Source: Protula sp. h YS-2021
Taxonomy: Eukaryota > Annelida > Polychaeta > Sabellida > Serpulidae
DNA length: 64,000 nt
Assembly (NCBI GenBank): GCA_949752745.1
Contig: OX457029.1
Span: 44,254,500 to 44,318,499, forward strand
Direction: 5' to 3'
Part shown: positions 37,393 through 50,727 of the stretch, in pieces
Layout: every line of letters begins with the position of its first letter
Numbering within the stretch: position 1 is the stretch's first letter
Made by a program: the position numbers and the translations under genes
The notes under the pieces: generated by a model
What the model was told of the DNA's origin: nothing
Database searches by the model: none
The model's input: the letters and a program-made list of their open reading frames with translations, nothing else

Positions 37393-40300
37393 ATTTTTAA
37401 CTGTTGGTTCTAACTTGTGACTTTTGTGATGTTTTCTCTCTGTTTATAAATTCTCGGTTCAACTTCCAACGTTCTGTAATAGATTTTTTCAATAATTGTA
37501 TATCATCAACAATGGAAAACGTTGTTTTTTTCTTTGAAGAAGAAGATGAAGAAGATAGAAAACAGCGCTGAAGCACGATTTAAAAAGTCTCTTGAAAATT
37601 TAAATCTATAAACTGTTCTATAATTGATGGTATTGTGATATGTGTTGCGTTCTGGATCTTTTCCCGGAAACAGTTTGCAAATATGGCAACATCATCCCAA
37701 ATCTGTCAACATTAACTTTTTCTCTTCAAATGAATTTAGAGTTTGGGGATAAACTGCAATTAGAGATTTAGAGAGATTTTTTACATTGTGCTACCTGAAC
37801 TCGAACCACGCTTTAAGTGAATTTCTCTTCTACTAAATACAATGTGCAATAGTAAAAATAGATTTCCCGCTCCTTTATAAACGATAGTTATGGTTTTGCA
37901 TACATCATCGCAATACAATGCAACATTAAAATATCCACATAAATGTAACTCAGTTTTTACATAACATATCATAAGTATGTCCTTCCAATTGTCAACTTAT
38001 CTGTATATGCCTGTATGATGGCATAACAGCAATGCTCTTCAATGTGCCATACTGTCTGCTACCCACTGGTTGATTTTCTCGAGTAATGTTATAAGCTGTA
38101 AATTACCAGAACATCTGTAAAGGTAAATATTGATCATGTCCAAAGATAGTGAAATTCTGTCTTCAGGCACTTGATACTTGATAAAAGCATTCATATCAAA
38201 TTAGCATCCCTTTTATCTCAAGTGAATTGTTAATGATGTTTTATTTGCATTTTTATATGAACTACCGTCTTCATTTTAGAGATATTTGTTATCTGTAACA
38301 GAAAATGCAGAGATAATACAGTTAACTATGGGATTTATTTTGAATTGACGTAACTCCCTTTTATTAATGATTGTTTCGTAATCTCAATTAGTGTGATAAT
38401 TGATATAAAAATATATAGAAACCGAGCTAAGGTAATTCTTTTAATATTATTGAATTACAAGACATGCGTTATATAAAAACTGGATATGGAGGACAATTTA
38501 GTTTTGACTCATACCTTGGATGGATGGCTGGATGATGGTACAAAAAGGCAAAATAATTTTGACTTTTTATAACTTGTGATGTTCCTTATAGTGGTATTAG
38601 TCACTATAATGGTATTAGTCACTTACTGACTGTGCTTCTTGGTGTTAATGCTTACAAAATCGGTACTTAAACGACATAACGTGTTCACCGCTTACTGTGC
38701 GTTGGTTAATATCCTGTTCTGGTATATCCATAGGCACAAGACTTGAACATGGACAACAATGGTATTGATATTGGTAACCGCTCAACTCACTTTCGATACA
38801 AATATTAGTCATTACTCATTTCTTGTATTATTTTAATGGTTTTTTGGTCACAAAGCGATCAATATCTTGACACATATTCTAAAACACAATATTTATTTGA
38901 CAGTGTCGTGCAAAGTGAATAATTCAGATATGAGGAAACAGAATGTTTTTAAACATTTATGGCTGCTTGATACAAGAAACTCATGGCTAGGTTACGACAT
39001 CACGTTAAAGAAATCAGATGACCCTCAACAAAAATGAGTTAAGGTTGCCGATATAAGCACACTTGAGGCTTTTTGCAGTGTCATTCAATAATCTTTCTTA
39101 ATTTCTGCGTGGTCGATTTGACGTTAAAGGCTGTTATGTCATATTCCACAGAGTGCGCCAAGCCAGATAGTGTCAGTATCCAATGAAATCAATGACAATC
39201 AATGACATACCTCGTATTGTGTGTAGGCCAGTGGTAGATATGTTTCCCAAGTTGAAAAGTCCCACATATTGACTACAAATAAATACATGCATTCATAGAT
39301 CACTCATTTCGTGATTAACATTGCTTGCAGTAATTACTACAATACCGAAAGTGTCAAGACCAAAAAAAATAACATCATCTTCACTTGCACAACCAAAAGA
39401 AAACTAGACCGATTTCGCATCTGAGTAGCTACATTAACACTTGGGAGCGACAAAATATTATGCTGAAAGTTTAAAAATATAAAGCTTTGCTAAAAGTAAT
39501 ATCTTATACTCGATCCATCAATAAACATTAAAAAAACCAAACTTTAAAAAGTGTTTTTCGCTCATCTTGACTATCCTCATGCCAAATTTCAAGAATATGT
39601 AGAATTAAAGTTGGGAACATTGATGAATTACCCAAACAGGATAGATGCCTGTGCCCCAACCCACCCAACCCAGAAAAACCTGAAAGGAACCTAATGCACA
39701 AATATTATTTGCGGCCTAAAGAAAATGGTGGGAGCAGTAATATGTAATCAAATTTCACAGATGGGCAGACAGATATGAAAAGTGGTCGCATGTCTATCCT
39801 ATTGCTGCCCCCCCCCCCCCGGGTTGTTTCATTTCCTCTTCCCAAGGCTTGCGATGTACCACGTCATTATATTCTCATAATGACATCACCTATATTGCGA
39901 TATTAGTTATACTTAATGTCAATAAAGCATTACTATCGTTAGTATCTCACTGCCACCTACATATCTTTTTGCCTTTAGGCTTAAAAATTAAACATACAAA
40001 ATTACAGGGAATCAAAGAGGGAAAGGAGGAAAATTTGTTAAAAGCCAATAAATACATAACTTGAACTGTATAATTCAGTGACTTTGATTGAAAATAATTT
40101 GATTAGTTTGCTAAGCGCATTGTTTTTCAAAATAAGTTATATTTAAATAAAGACAACCTATTTTTTTATTAGTTAAACTTTCAATATTTACCATTGAGCA
40201 GGTAAATGACATGCAAAAAGAGACTTTGAACAAATATAGTGCATTAACCAATGCCTTTCCAAATAAGGTGCAATCTCATGTATTCACAATGCGAACTCGA

Positions 40301-41827
40301 TAGTTAAGTTAAGTTATGATGAGGGTACTAAAATACTTATGATAGTTTGAGGAGAACTAAACGTGGGTGCGAAATTTAACTTGGTTAAATTTAATACACT
40401 TAGTGACTCGGGCTAGGAAAAGTAAACATTACACATATATGAACAGCTATTTACTGTCTACGGGCTAAAATGGAGAATATAGCTGACCTTCTTTAAAACA
40501 GTAAGTAACTCCAAACATAGACAGTAGCACTTTCGGCCCTCCACCCATCCTGTTACGGAATTACATTAATGATCTGCAACTGAAACTACATTTTCAAGGC
40601 CAAGTATTATGTGATTTTTTTTATATCGTAAACTATGAGAAACAGAGTGATTTTTCCTAATGTTTGGACTCACCAATCGCATGACCTGTGTGATCTCGGA
40701 ATCTATTAGAAATAGAAAACTTGTATTCTGATTTTCAGACTCCATCCTTTATACAGAGCCACAGAAGTTTAACGTCACCATCTGAAATTTGACCACGCAT
40801 TTCTGTTTCAATTGCTACATGGTCTATGCTATCTCCGAAACCTGTGGAGTTCACCTAATCGTTGTATCCCAGCCCCTTTATGAAATTACACAAGGGGCGA
40901 CTTGCCCAACTGAACAAATACCTATTATTATTATCTTGCAAACCGCGATTTTTCAATTTAATTGGTCGATTCAACCACGAACACGACATCGCTTCGTGAT
41001 ATGACCTATAGTTTAGGGTCAAAATTCATGTGATCTGTGTTATCTTACAAGCCATTAGCGATTTTGACATCATTGTTGCACTACCCTTCCTTTCAGGGTG
41101 TCTCAATGAACTGAACATTGAGTTAAATTTTGAAATTCCTAATTTGTGGTCGTTTCGTTAACTGGAAAAAACTTACAAATAAAGCGATTTTCTTTTCCAC
41201 AAAGTGAAATAAAGAGTAACATTGTGATGTGTATGTTAATCTTAAGTTACAAGTAATTTTAAAGTGAGCCTGAGGTACTCTTCTTATTGTTGTTTCGGTA
41301 TGAAGTTGCCAAATTCGGTCCATTTTTAATTTTAAAAGTTTGGGCTAAAATAACAAAGCATGTACTTAAAATATACAAAAGGCACTAGAACTGAAATTGT
41401 ATTTGTGTAAAATTTTAGGACTTTTTGATTAGTTAGCTATACCGAGGCCAACAACAAGATTACCTTGATTACCAGTGAGTACTCGGTTGTGAAAAGGGCG
41501 TTTCATTAGTTTTCAAATTATTGAACTTCATGCCTTCATAAGCTCGTAACTGATGACGTCATAAGCAGAAAAATTAAAGTTTCGGAATCGTTCCAAAAAA
41601 CGAAAAGCCGTACTAGCAGTGAGCCGGATCAACTATCTTGGATCTCCCGCCTCAATCATTGTAGGAGGTACACTTTGAACACTTTTTCTACATCATGTAT
41701 ATATATATATTTTTAATTCGTTAAAAATTAAAAAATTAAAAAATTCTACTAAACAATAGAAACTTGCATACAGAACCACCAAGGGATGTTTTCTGCTAAC
41801 AATCAATTCAATCGACAAAATATATTT

Positions 41828-41920
41828 AGCGCCCCAGCCGCAAATCGAACTCATGGCCTCACCATTTAGTCTAACGCGCTAACCATTACGTCAAGGGCAT
41901 GTTGTCTGCACAATACAACG
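41828..41920 (-). repeat. tRNA-derived SINE head
   Basis: On the minus strand the block reads TGGTTAGCGCGTTAGACT (A-box like) and GAGTTCGATTTGCGGC (B-box like), ending in GGGGCGCT. This is a tRNA-like RNA polymerase III promoter. A second, similar head at 47525-47605 is followed by the same flank. It is not a functional tRNA gene: no acceptor stem pairing or anticodon arm was found. Confidence 0.6.
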
Positions 41921-42297
41921 ACACCCATTTTTAAATACAATTTTTAACGAAAATAAAAAATAAAATAGCAGTGAACATTTGCAGTGTATATGTTCTTCTC
42001 ACAATGTTTGAGCAAAATCCAACCCAACTCTTTCGGATATATCGCCTGCACAAAGTCAAAAATTGCACGAAAACTACCTCAAAGTTAAAAAATTCGCCAA
42101 AAATAGGATTTTTTCAGGAATGACATAAAATTAACACGGGCATCATCTAGATATATGCCCAAAACAGGAATGCAAGCTTTAAGACAATCGGCTCGTTTCT
42201 GAGAAATCGCTAAGGACAAACAGAAGGACGGACAGACACAACAAAATCTATGTATGTCTCCCCTTTGGGGGAGACATATAAATAACAGCCATGCACA

Positions 42298-42517
42298 GAA
42301 GCGCATTGTGGTTCGCAACCTCAGAAATTTATTATTGTATCTAACTGGTCCACGTCTAGTGCAATCTTTAATTTTGTCCAATGATTACATATTTGCTGTC
42401 AACACTTTGAGTCTGCTTTCAAGCGATGCCATCAGCGTGTTACAATCTGAAATAAATCTTTTTCCCGAGAACGTAACTGATCAGCCTCACGTTAAATGTT
42501 TTAAAAGAAATGTTTAA
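42298..42517 (+). CDS. duplicated 3'-terminal exon-like ORF, copy A
   Basis: A frame starts after a CAG at 42297 and ends with TAA at 42517. It encodes about 72 residues (KRIVVRNLRNLLLYLTG, SILVLQ-like helices, sequon NVT, tail KCFKRNV). The copy in the other duplication (49048-49269) differs by only a handful of codons and stays open. The protein is not recognised. Upstream is repetitive DNA, so it may be the last exon of a lost gene. Confidence 0.4.
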
Positions 42518-42567
42518 GTACCATAACTCTTAACATCATGATTTATTTCATATTATTTGGTGGCTTT

Positions 42568-43828
42568 CAGGGTTAATTGTACGGTTGTGACTGTTCGTAC
42601 CGCAACCGAAAACCGAATGAGGTTATTCGGCTCGGTTCGATTAAAAAACCGAAACAGAAAAAACCGCAGTATTTTCGGATCTTTTAGCAGTTTAATTTTT
42701 TCACTGATAGTAGAGGCTATAACATTAAGTACTGCTTCGCGTTTTTTAAAGAAAAATATGTAAATTTTGAGAACTTATCACTTGACATTTTAATGTGAAC
42801 TGTTCCTTTATGTTTCCTAAGTATAATTAAAGATTTAAAGCTTGTTATAATGTGTAAAGACGCTTTAGTTTATGGCGTTATAATTAAGAAACTCTGTAAA
42901 TGTTCTTAACGTAGAACAAAGCTGAATAACTGCTAATTGATATACTGATATTTAAATTGGGCCAAAACTGTAATCATTGTTACAGGCTATACTTTAAAAA
43001 CCATATTATTTAAATAAGAATTCTGAAGCAAATAAGAAACCAGATATTTTCTGGTAGGCTATTCAAATGTCACAGAAATCGATTTCTTTCATTATTTCAT
43101 CATTTTGTGTTGCAGATTGCAAACCGACTATAAACAACTTATTTTCTTTTCTTATAAAAAGTATAAAAAATGGAAATACAAATAAATTTTTAAAACTTTT
43201 AAATTTCAAAAGATTACTCAATACTGAACTACCGATGTTTTAATAAACAGCCAATATAAGTTCTTTTTTTCATATTTTTCTTTTCTTTCACTAAAAGATA
43301 AGAATTTACATTGTTCAACTTATTTTCACCCTTTGTTATAAGAAAAGTGAAGCATTATTTATTTCTTTTACATTCGAATTATCGGTAGTCTATTCTGGAA
43401 TAGCCTGCCAAAAATATCTGGTTTCTTACTTGTTTCGGAATTGTAATTTTAAATACTACGGTGTTTCTCCCTTAATTGTATGTTCGGTTGTGACATGATT
43501 TGTATATTGATTGTTATTTGAGATATTTGTCTTAATTGTAGTTCCTGTGACTTTTTAAATAGTTAATGAGAATTCATCGACATTTGTTGTTAAAAATGAA
43601 CACCTTGTTAAATAATAAGCAAAACAAATTCATGATTAATAAAATAATTAACAGGTCTCCACCTTCAGAAGGACCTGTTTGAGGTGATTCTTTATTTTTA
43701 AAAAGTCTCCAATTCATCAATTTGAATGCTATAAATTTTATGGCTAAAACCCGAACCGAACCGAATAATTAAAGTGTACGAATCAAACCGTACCGAACCG
43801 TGGGTATGGCGTACCGTCACACCCCCAG
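42568..43828. mobile_element. hAT-like non-autonomous element, copy A
   Basis: The left end (CAGGGTTAATTGTACGGTTG) and right end (CGTCACACCCCCAG) read as imperfect inverted termini, with CGGTTCGGTT and ACCGAACCG phrases inside both. About 1.26 kb, no transposase. The same element is at about 49320-50727 in copy B, so it inserted before the duplication. Confidence 0.55.
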
Positions 43829-44742
43829 TTAACTCTAAGAAAATTGATTAACATGTCAATTCAAAACAATCTTTTGGACTTCTTTATAAAGCTTTCCTTA
43901 ACCAGTCGCAGATGAGCAACACTTACAAGACTAATTTCTTAGTAATTCATTTCTTAGTAACGTTTTTTTTTTCCTGTTAAGGAGTTTTTGGCAGTAAATA
44001 GTGTTTAGCTATAAAATCTTAGTAATTTTCCAAATAAAAAGGACTTTTTATTTGAAATATTAATATATCGCTCCCTTTGATTGATATCTTCTCTGCCCTT
44101 CAACTGATAAATTGTAAACACACACAAATACAATTCAGAATTAGAATATATATCAAAAATCTTAAATAAAGAAAACATGTGGGGAAGTATACGCTTGATA
44201 TGACACTGAATAAAAGAAATTGCGAACTACAAAAACGTTTAATGTTTGCAGATCAGTTTCAGAATTGGTGGTGTCTTATTACTTCAAAACATTTCAATGA
44301 ATTTCTTAACTGTGCTTGTACGACATAATGTTCGTTGTGGTATGTTAATTAAAGCTTGAAACAAATCACTGTATTGGCAGCTAACATCTTTATAGGGAGC
44401 TCTAGACAATCCCACTCTTGCACCCGTTCCTTATCATAACATGTTCTTAATACAAGATGAAACATTAACCATGGTGTTTTCTAGAAGAAATACAACGAAG
44501 CTAACATTGAAACTCAAAGCCACAACCGCAATAATGACGCACTTAAACGGTAGCATCTTGTTTCAACAAGGTGTCAAGTAGGGACTTGGAGACTCCTGAT
44601 GAGATGGACATGTTTCTATCTCTTTCAACATTTCCATTCCTTTCTAGTCGAAAGTAAAACCGAGACTTGTATTAGACTACACAAAACCATAATTTCCAAG
44701 TATGCCATCTTAAATATTCTAAAAATAAGTTCTCAAACATAC

Positions 44743-44750
44743 TATATAAA
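44743..44750 (+). promoter_or_regulatory. candidate TATA box of family gene 3
   Basis: TATATAAA, 76 bp before the proposed ATG at 44826. The box and its downstream flank (cactcgcatagcag) are preserved in the duplicate at 51385. Confidence 0.5.
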
Positions 44751-44825
44751 CTCACTCGCATAGCAGATTTTATTCATAACAACAGTACATGAGATTCAAA
44801 TCAAAGGTGACAGAAAAAACGGAAA

Positions 44826-46831
44826 ATGAAGTGCATGAGGCTCACTGGTAGTTTTTGGCAATGTAAGAGTAAATTATAAATGCATTCATCGAGTTATTAT
44901 TTTTTTATAATAAATTAATTAAATTTTCTCTTATAATCGTTAAATTATAGACACTGATTGTAGCTTCAAAGTAATTACGAGTAACCGCTATTCTCTTTAC
45001 GTATTTGTGTTAAAAGTATACTTTAAAATTAGACATTGTGTTAAAGCTTGACATTTAAAGTAAAAGATGGATCAAATGAATGGGATCCCTATGTCCTCGT
45101 ACATTTTTAAAAATTACACATACAGGAAAAAGTGGTAAGATTATGCAGTTTATGATACATTATCTTAAAGGACACTATTATGTGCCACTAACAATAACAT
45201 TGTTATTATTTCAGATTCACGGAGCGTGTCTTTATTGCATCTGGTCGTCAGTCTGTCTTTTACATTTGCTGTGCCAGTTCCAAATCAACACACCAATGTA
45301 CTTCCTGATTTAAAAGAAAATGATCTCATGAGAACGAATGAAACGAATCTCGTAATTCATACTAATCTTATTTCTAATGAAACAAAGGGCATTGGTAATG
45401 GCAAATCTATAAAGATAGAAGATTTTCTTTGTGACTCTACAGCAGAAATATGTAACAATAGCTCACCTGTTAGCCATCATATTGAAAAAATTACGAGTAT
45501 TTTTGACCTCCTTCAACACAGAAGATATCCAGAAGTTTTATGTGTTGACGGATTTCGCCTTGCGTACTTATCTCATATTGCTGAAAGTGAAACTAACAAC
45601 AGTTACATATTAGAGGTAAATGATGCTAAATGTATGCCAAACAATATTTGTAAAATGAAAAAATGCACAAATGTACGCGTGCAATATAACGCCAATTTGG
45701 TAAAGTTTAATAATGGTTTGATTAAAACTTTCAGATTAATTACTTTTTTAAACTCAAACGAAGCTTTCCCTTTAACTTCTCATTTAGTAAAACATACCAG
45801 TCGTAATACTTCTGTTTACATTTTTATAACAGTGTTCGCAAGACGTCGTACAGCATGTTATTGCTGCATTTCATTTTGATTCCTGCAACCATCTGGTGGA
45901 CGAATTAAGAAGCAGTCCGGAAAGTCCCATATTCTATTCTCTACAAACTGTCAACATAACATATTCCATCGATCTGGTGAGAATAATCAGTTGCTGCATA
46001 TAACTAATTCCAATCATTTTTTTAAATTTATAAATGTCAAAAATTATGTCTGTAGCCATAAGTCCCTAAAATAAGATAATAATTGTGCAGCCTTTAACGT
46101 CCATTGTAAAGTTATAAAAATGCTAAAATACTGGCTTTTGTCTTCTATTAACCAGTTTGTATTTTAAAATTAAAAAATGCTTCAGTTATTTAATTATTCC
46201 AATACAATATCATAAGGTTTATTAAAATTATGTGTTTGTTTATATTAAGGTGCATGAAATTCATTACTTAATTATATACTACAAACATGTGATAACAACG
46301 ATTAAGACACTGGTTGACGCCTTCATATGTGATGGTTATGGGAACGATTGTTTTTCACTGGATATTTGTGAAGAGGCTAGAGATGATGTTATCATCCACA
46401 ACTGTGGCTTACTGGTACAGCTAGATGTCGCAACGCGGGCTCTTGACAATTTACAAAACTTGCATGGCTTAGTGGTGAGTTGTGTATTCTAATAGCTGTA
46501 GCACAATAGTACTCTATAGATACTCAAAGACTTTAATACTGTGCTAAGTGAGATACTAATTACTGTTTAAACAGCCTTGTGTCGCGCATCTCCAATAAGT
46601 CTATTCAAATAACAATCATTTATTTTGCCTTGACAGATGCAGGAACATGGCATTGATCACATACATAGTGATGATACTGTTGACATTGTTCACCCTGAAG
46701 ATCTCTCCGAATATGAGCAGCATGTTTATGTTCTAATTGGCCTACAAAGTGCAGTGAAAGAAATAGAACTGAGCACACGCATTTATGTAGAAACTTCAAA
46801 ACACTGCCTGGAAAGTCTTTCTGAAGAATAA
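44826..46831 (+). CDS. secreted cysteine-containing glycoprotein, family gene 3 (five exons)
   Basis: Exons 44826-44862, 45215-45615, 45833-45976, 46250-46474 and 46637-46831 give 333 residues with intron phases 1,0,0,0. The signal sequence is MKCMRLTGSFWQ joined to a hydrophobic LLHLVVSLSFTFA. Exon 2 has several sequons, C-x6-C and then C-x2-GF-x-L. Exon 3 opens CSQDVVQ with Cys at 1 and 18. Exon 4 has EIHYLIIYY and C-x6-C-x5-C-x11-C; exon 5 has PEDLSEYEQHVYVL. The donor of exon 1 (GTAAGA) and TATA-box distance favour this start. A rival first exon at 45080-45134 (MGSLCPRT) also ends in phase 1 and cannot be excluded. Function is unknown. Confidence 0.75.
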
Positions 46832-47524
46832 TATCCTGACACATAGTGAAAAACAATTGTAATTGTCACCGCATAATATAGTGCAATGCACAAATAGTTA
46901 TTTAGCTTTATTTTACAATGGAATAGTATTAAAACAGCAACTATTTTCTGTAACACACCCTTTAGTTTGATGTTACGCTTAGTGTTTTTATTGATTAATT
47001 TCACATGTGTTTATTTCCGGTACTCTACGCTGGTTTTTTCGTCATTTGTTTTAAGTTTGTTTTAAAAGCGTAAGTATACACTGAGGTGATGAAATCTCAT
47101 TGGACATGTAGAAACCAATATATTCATTTTAGACAGCTTTTAAATAAGTGTAACAACATGGTGTTTTTACAAATGCATTCAAACAATTTCATTATATTTC
47201 TTATTTATATTGAAGTTAGCAAATTACTCAAGATATTAGCTGTGTATTTTTCGGTTTGATGCATCCCATTGTTTGTTGTATTATTTGTCCTTTCATTTGA
47301 AGTAGTTAGAGAACAGTAATCAGAAGGGTGTGGAACATGATAATTTATTGTTTACTTTGATCTTATTCATGGCATATTTATTGTGTGTTTTTGAGAAAAT
47401 ATACTGCTTTCAAAAATATATAAAAAAATATTTAACAAGTAGTTATTATTAAGAACAAAAATTACTGGAAATAACAGCAATGAAATTGTTCATATCATGC
47501 ATACAATTCAATCCGGCAAAAATA

Positions 47525-47605
47525 TTCAGCGCCCCAGCGTGGAATCGAACTCATGGCCTCACGATTAAAAGTCTAACGCGCGACGGGTATGTTGTGTGCG
47601 CAACA
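47525..47605 (-). repeat. tRNA-derived SINE head, second copy
   Basis: The minus strand reads GCGCGTTAGACTTT and GAGTTCGATTCCACGCTGG, a good B-box match (GTTCGATTCC). It lies immediately after the end of duplication copy A. A deletion in the A-box region (compared with 41828-41920) suggests a decayed copy. Confidence 0.6.
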
Positions 47606-48061
47606 CAATGACACTCATTTTTTTCAAAAATTTGCCAGACATTGAAACTTTTCACAAATAAAAACAATAAATAGGCGTCACGTCTCCAATATATAATTCC
47701 ACTACTGTGCCAGTGACGATCCGACAGGTCATCTCTTAATTATGATTCAAACTTAATAAAGCATAAATGAAAAATTTCAAAAAAAGCAAAAAATTAATTT
47801 TTTGATGAAAACAAGCAACACCCTTCAGTATACAACCGCACTCTTTGATCGATCTTCTCTGAAGGCTTGAGCAAAATCCGATGAATAGTTTTGGTGATAT
47901 AGAAAACACCGAATCAAAAATCATAGGCATTGGAAATGCAGAGCCCTCAGCCAATAGCGGCAACATAACTGTTGTCCAGTTACACTTTTGAAAAACAAAC
48001 AAAAGCCGATAAAACAATATACAAGGTGCAACGGATGGAGCGACGGACGGATTCTTGCACA

Positions 48062-48720
48062 TCTACACTACATATTCTTCCTTCCTGTAAGGTTTGGTGA
48101 AGATCCAATAAATAGTTTTCGAGATATCGCCCGGACAAAAAAAAAGTTTAAAGAATGACCGACAAACAGACGGACAGACAAGAAACCAACTGATGCCCCC
48201 GTTGCACATTTGCACTATATACTCCCTTCCTGCAAGGTTTGGTGAAGAATGACCGACAAACAGACGGACAGACAAGAAACCAACTGATGCCCCCGTTGCA
48301 CATTTGCACTATATACTCCCTTCCTGCAAGGTTTGGTGAAGATTCGATGAACAATTTTTTAGATATCGCCCAGACAAGAAAAAAGGTTAAAGTGCAACGG
48401 ATGGACAGACAGATGGATAAGAAATAAACTGAACCCCCATTGCACATCTATACCTTTTTCTGTAAGGTTTAGCGAAGATCCCATGAAAAGTTTTTGTGGT
48501 ATCGCCCGGACAAGAAAAAAGTTTAGAGTAGGACGGACGGATACGAAAAAATTAAACCCCCCGTTGCACATCTACATTATATATACTTTCTTTCCGTTTT
48601 GTGCATCGCAGATGGTTTTTGAGATATCGCCCAGACAAAAAAGTTTTACGCACAGACAGACAGAGAGACGGGAAGATGGACGGACAGACGGACAGATGGA
48701 CGGACGGACAGACCGATAGC
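48062..48720. repeat. tandem repeat, about five units of 130 bp
   Basis: Units share 'gcacat(c/t)t(a)c', 'ttcctg(t/c)aaggtttggtgaag', 'gagatatcgccc(g/a)gacaa' and 'cggacagac'. One 99-bp stretch (about 48137-48235) is repeated almost exactly at about 48244-48330. It lies between the two duplication copies. Non-coding. Confidence 0.8.
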
Positions 48721-49047
48721 AATAGCCTTCAGCCAATATTGGCTGAGGGCTAAATTAACGAAAATAAAAAATAAAATAGCAGTGAACATTTGCAGTATAT
48801 GTGTGTTCTTCTCGCAGCGTTTCAGCAAAATCCAACCAACCAGTTCGGATATATTGCCTGCACAAAGTCAAAAATTGCGAAGTAAAAACATTCGCCTAAA
48901 AATAGGATTTTGGAGGAATTGCATAAAATTAACATGGGCATCATCTAGACATGCAAGTTTTAAGACAATCGGCTCGTTAATTTCTGAGAAATCGTTGAGG
49001 ACAAACGGACACAGCAAAATCTATATATGTCTCCCCTTTGCCATGCG

Positions 49048-49269
49048 CAGAAGTGCATTGTGGTTCGCAACCTCAGAAATTTATTATTGTATCTAACTGG
49101 TCCACGTCTAGTGCGATCCTTAATTTTGTCCAATGTGTACATATTTGCTGTCAACACTTTGAGTCTGCTTTCAAGCGATGCCATCAGCGTATTACAATCT
49201 GAAATAAATCTTTTTCCCGAGAACGTAACTGATCAGACTCACGTTAAATGTTTTAAAAGAAATGTTTAA
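49048..49269 (+). CDS. duplicated 3'-terminal exon-like ORF, copy B
   Basis: Counterpart of 42298-42517. It is open over the same length, with the same tail (KCFKRNV) and stop, and a few substitutions (QS to RS, ND to NV, QP to QT). Coding status is unknown. Confidence 0.4.
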   Translation, partial: QKCIVVRNLRNLLLYLTGPRLVRSLILSNVYIFAVNTLSLLSSDAISVLQSEINLFPENVTDQTHVKCFKRNV

Positions 49270-49319
49270 GTAACATAACTCTTAAAATCATAACTTATGC
49301 CATATTATTTGGTCACTTT

Positions 49320-50727
49320 GAGGTTAGTTGTAGGTGTTTTACGACTCTTACCGTAACCAAAAACCAACCGCGGTTCTTCGGTTCGGTTCGATTAGAAAAC
49401 CGAGACAGAACAACCGCGGTATTTTTGGGTTTTTAGCAGTTTAATTTTTTCACTGATAGTAGAAGCTATAACATTAAGTACTGCTTCGCGCTTTTTAAAG
49501 AAAAATATGTAAATTTTGAGAACTTATCACTTGACATTTTAATGTGAAAAGTTCCCTCAGCGACATTAAGGTCATGTCTCCAAAGTGTAATTAAAGGTTT
49601 AAAGCTTCTTATAATATGAGTATAGGAGTATTGCTTATGGCGTTATGATTAAGAAACTCTGTAAATGTTCTTCAGTTAGAACAAAACTGAATGACTTCTA
49701 TGTGATACACTGAAACTTAAATTAGGACAAAACTGTAATGATTGTTACAGGCTACACTTTAAAAACCGTATTATTAAAATATGAATTCTGAAGCAAATAA
49801 GAAACCAGATATTTTCTGAAAGGCTTTTCAGGAATAGACTATCGATAATTCGAATGTCACAGAACTCGATTTTTTCATTATTTCATCATTTTATGTTGCA
49901 GACCATAAACCGACTATAAACAACTTATTTTCTGTCCTTAGAAATAAAAAGTGAAAAAAATGGAAATACGAATGAATTTTTAAAACTTTTAAGTTTCAAT
50001 AGATTACTCAATACTGAACTACCGATGTTTTAATAAACAGCCAATATAAATTCATTTTTTCCATATTTTTATTTTTCTTTCACTAAAAGATAAGAATTTA
50101 CATTGTTCAACTTATTTTCACCTTTTGTTATAAGAAAAGTGAAGCATTATTGATTTATTTGATATTCGAATTATAGGTAGTTTATTCTGGAATAGGCTGC
50201 CAAAAATATCTGGTTTCTTATTGTCATGTTAAATAATTGTGTTTCTCACTTAATTGTATGTTCGGTTGTGAAATGATATGTATATTGGTTGCTATTTGAG
50301 ATACGTGTGCTTAAGTGTAGTTCCTGTGACTTTTAAAATATCTGATGAGAATTTGTCAACATTTGTTCATAAAAATGAACAGCTTGTTAAATAAGCAAAA
50401 CAAATTTATGATTAAGGAAATAATTATTAGGTCTCCACCTTTACGGAGATCTGTTTAAGGTGCCTCGTCACCGAATAAATATTAAACTAGCAATGTTTTA
50501 TTTAAAAAAGTCTCTAATTTATCAATTTGAGTGTTCTAAATTTTATAACACTTTATTGGCTGTTAAACGTAAATGTTTAGCTAAATACAAATATTCATCA
50601 TTTCGGCATTTTAATTTTAACAATTTTTTGAAAATCGTACCGAAAAAGCCCGAACCGAACGGAATAATTAAAGTGTACCGAATCAATCGTACCGAACCGT
50701 GGGCATGGCGTACCGTCACACCCCTAG
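49320..50727. mobile_element. hAT-like non-autonomous element, copy B
   Basis: The counterpart of 42568-43828, with the same internal AT-rich sequence and right end (CGTCACACCCCTAG). The left end is more diverged than in copy A. About 1.4 kb. Confidence 0.5.

Larger units (their letters stand above)
41944..47503. repeat. tandem segmental duplication, copy A
   Basis: Runs from 'ttaacgaaaataaaaaataaaatag' to 'cagcaatgaaattgttc(a/g)tatcatgcat' and recurs at 48755-54152 with an offset of about 6650-6800 bp. It carries an exon remnant, a hAT-type MITE and family gene 3. The two copies differ by many small indels outside exons. Confidence 0.85.

Noticed and set aside
41828..41920. tRNA gene on the minus strand
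   Set aside because: A- and B-box motifs are present, but cloverleaf pairing, anticodon arm and acceptor stem are not; a SINE head fits better.
45226..45879. Single-exon gene of 217 residues (and its duplicate at 51882-52535)
   Set aside because: The frame crosses intron 2 and begins at a GTG; spliced models match the other family members. Kept only as a possible retained-intron product.
48062..48720. Tandem repeats considered as a CRISPR-like array
   Set aside because: The whole units repeat, without short direct repeats separated by unique spacers, and the DNA is eukaryotic.
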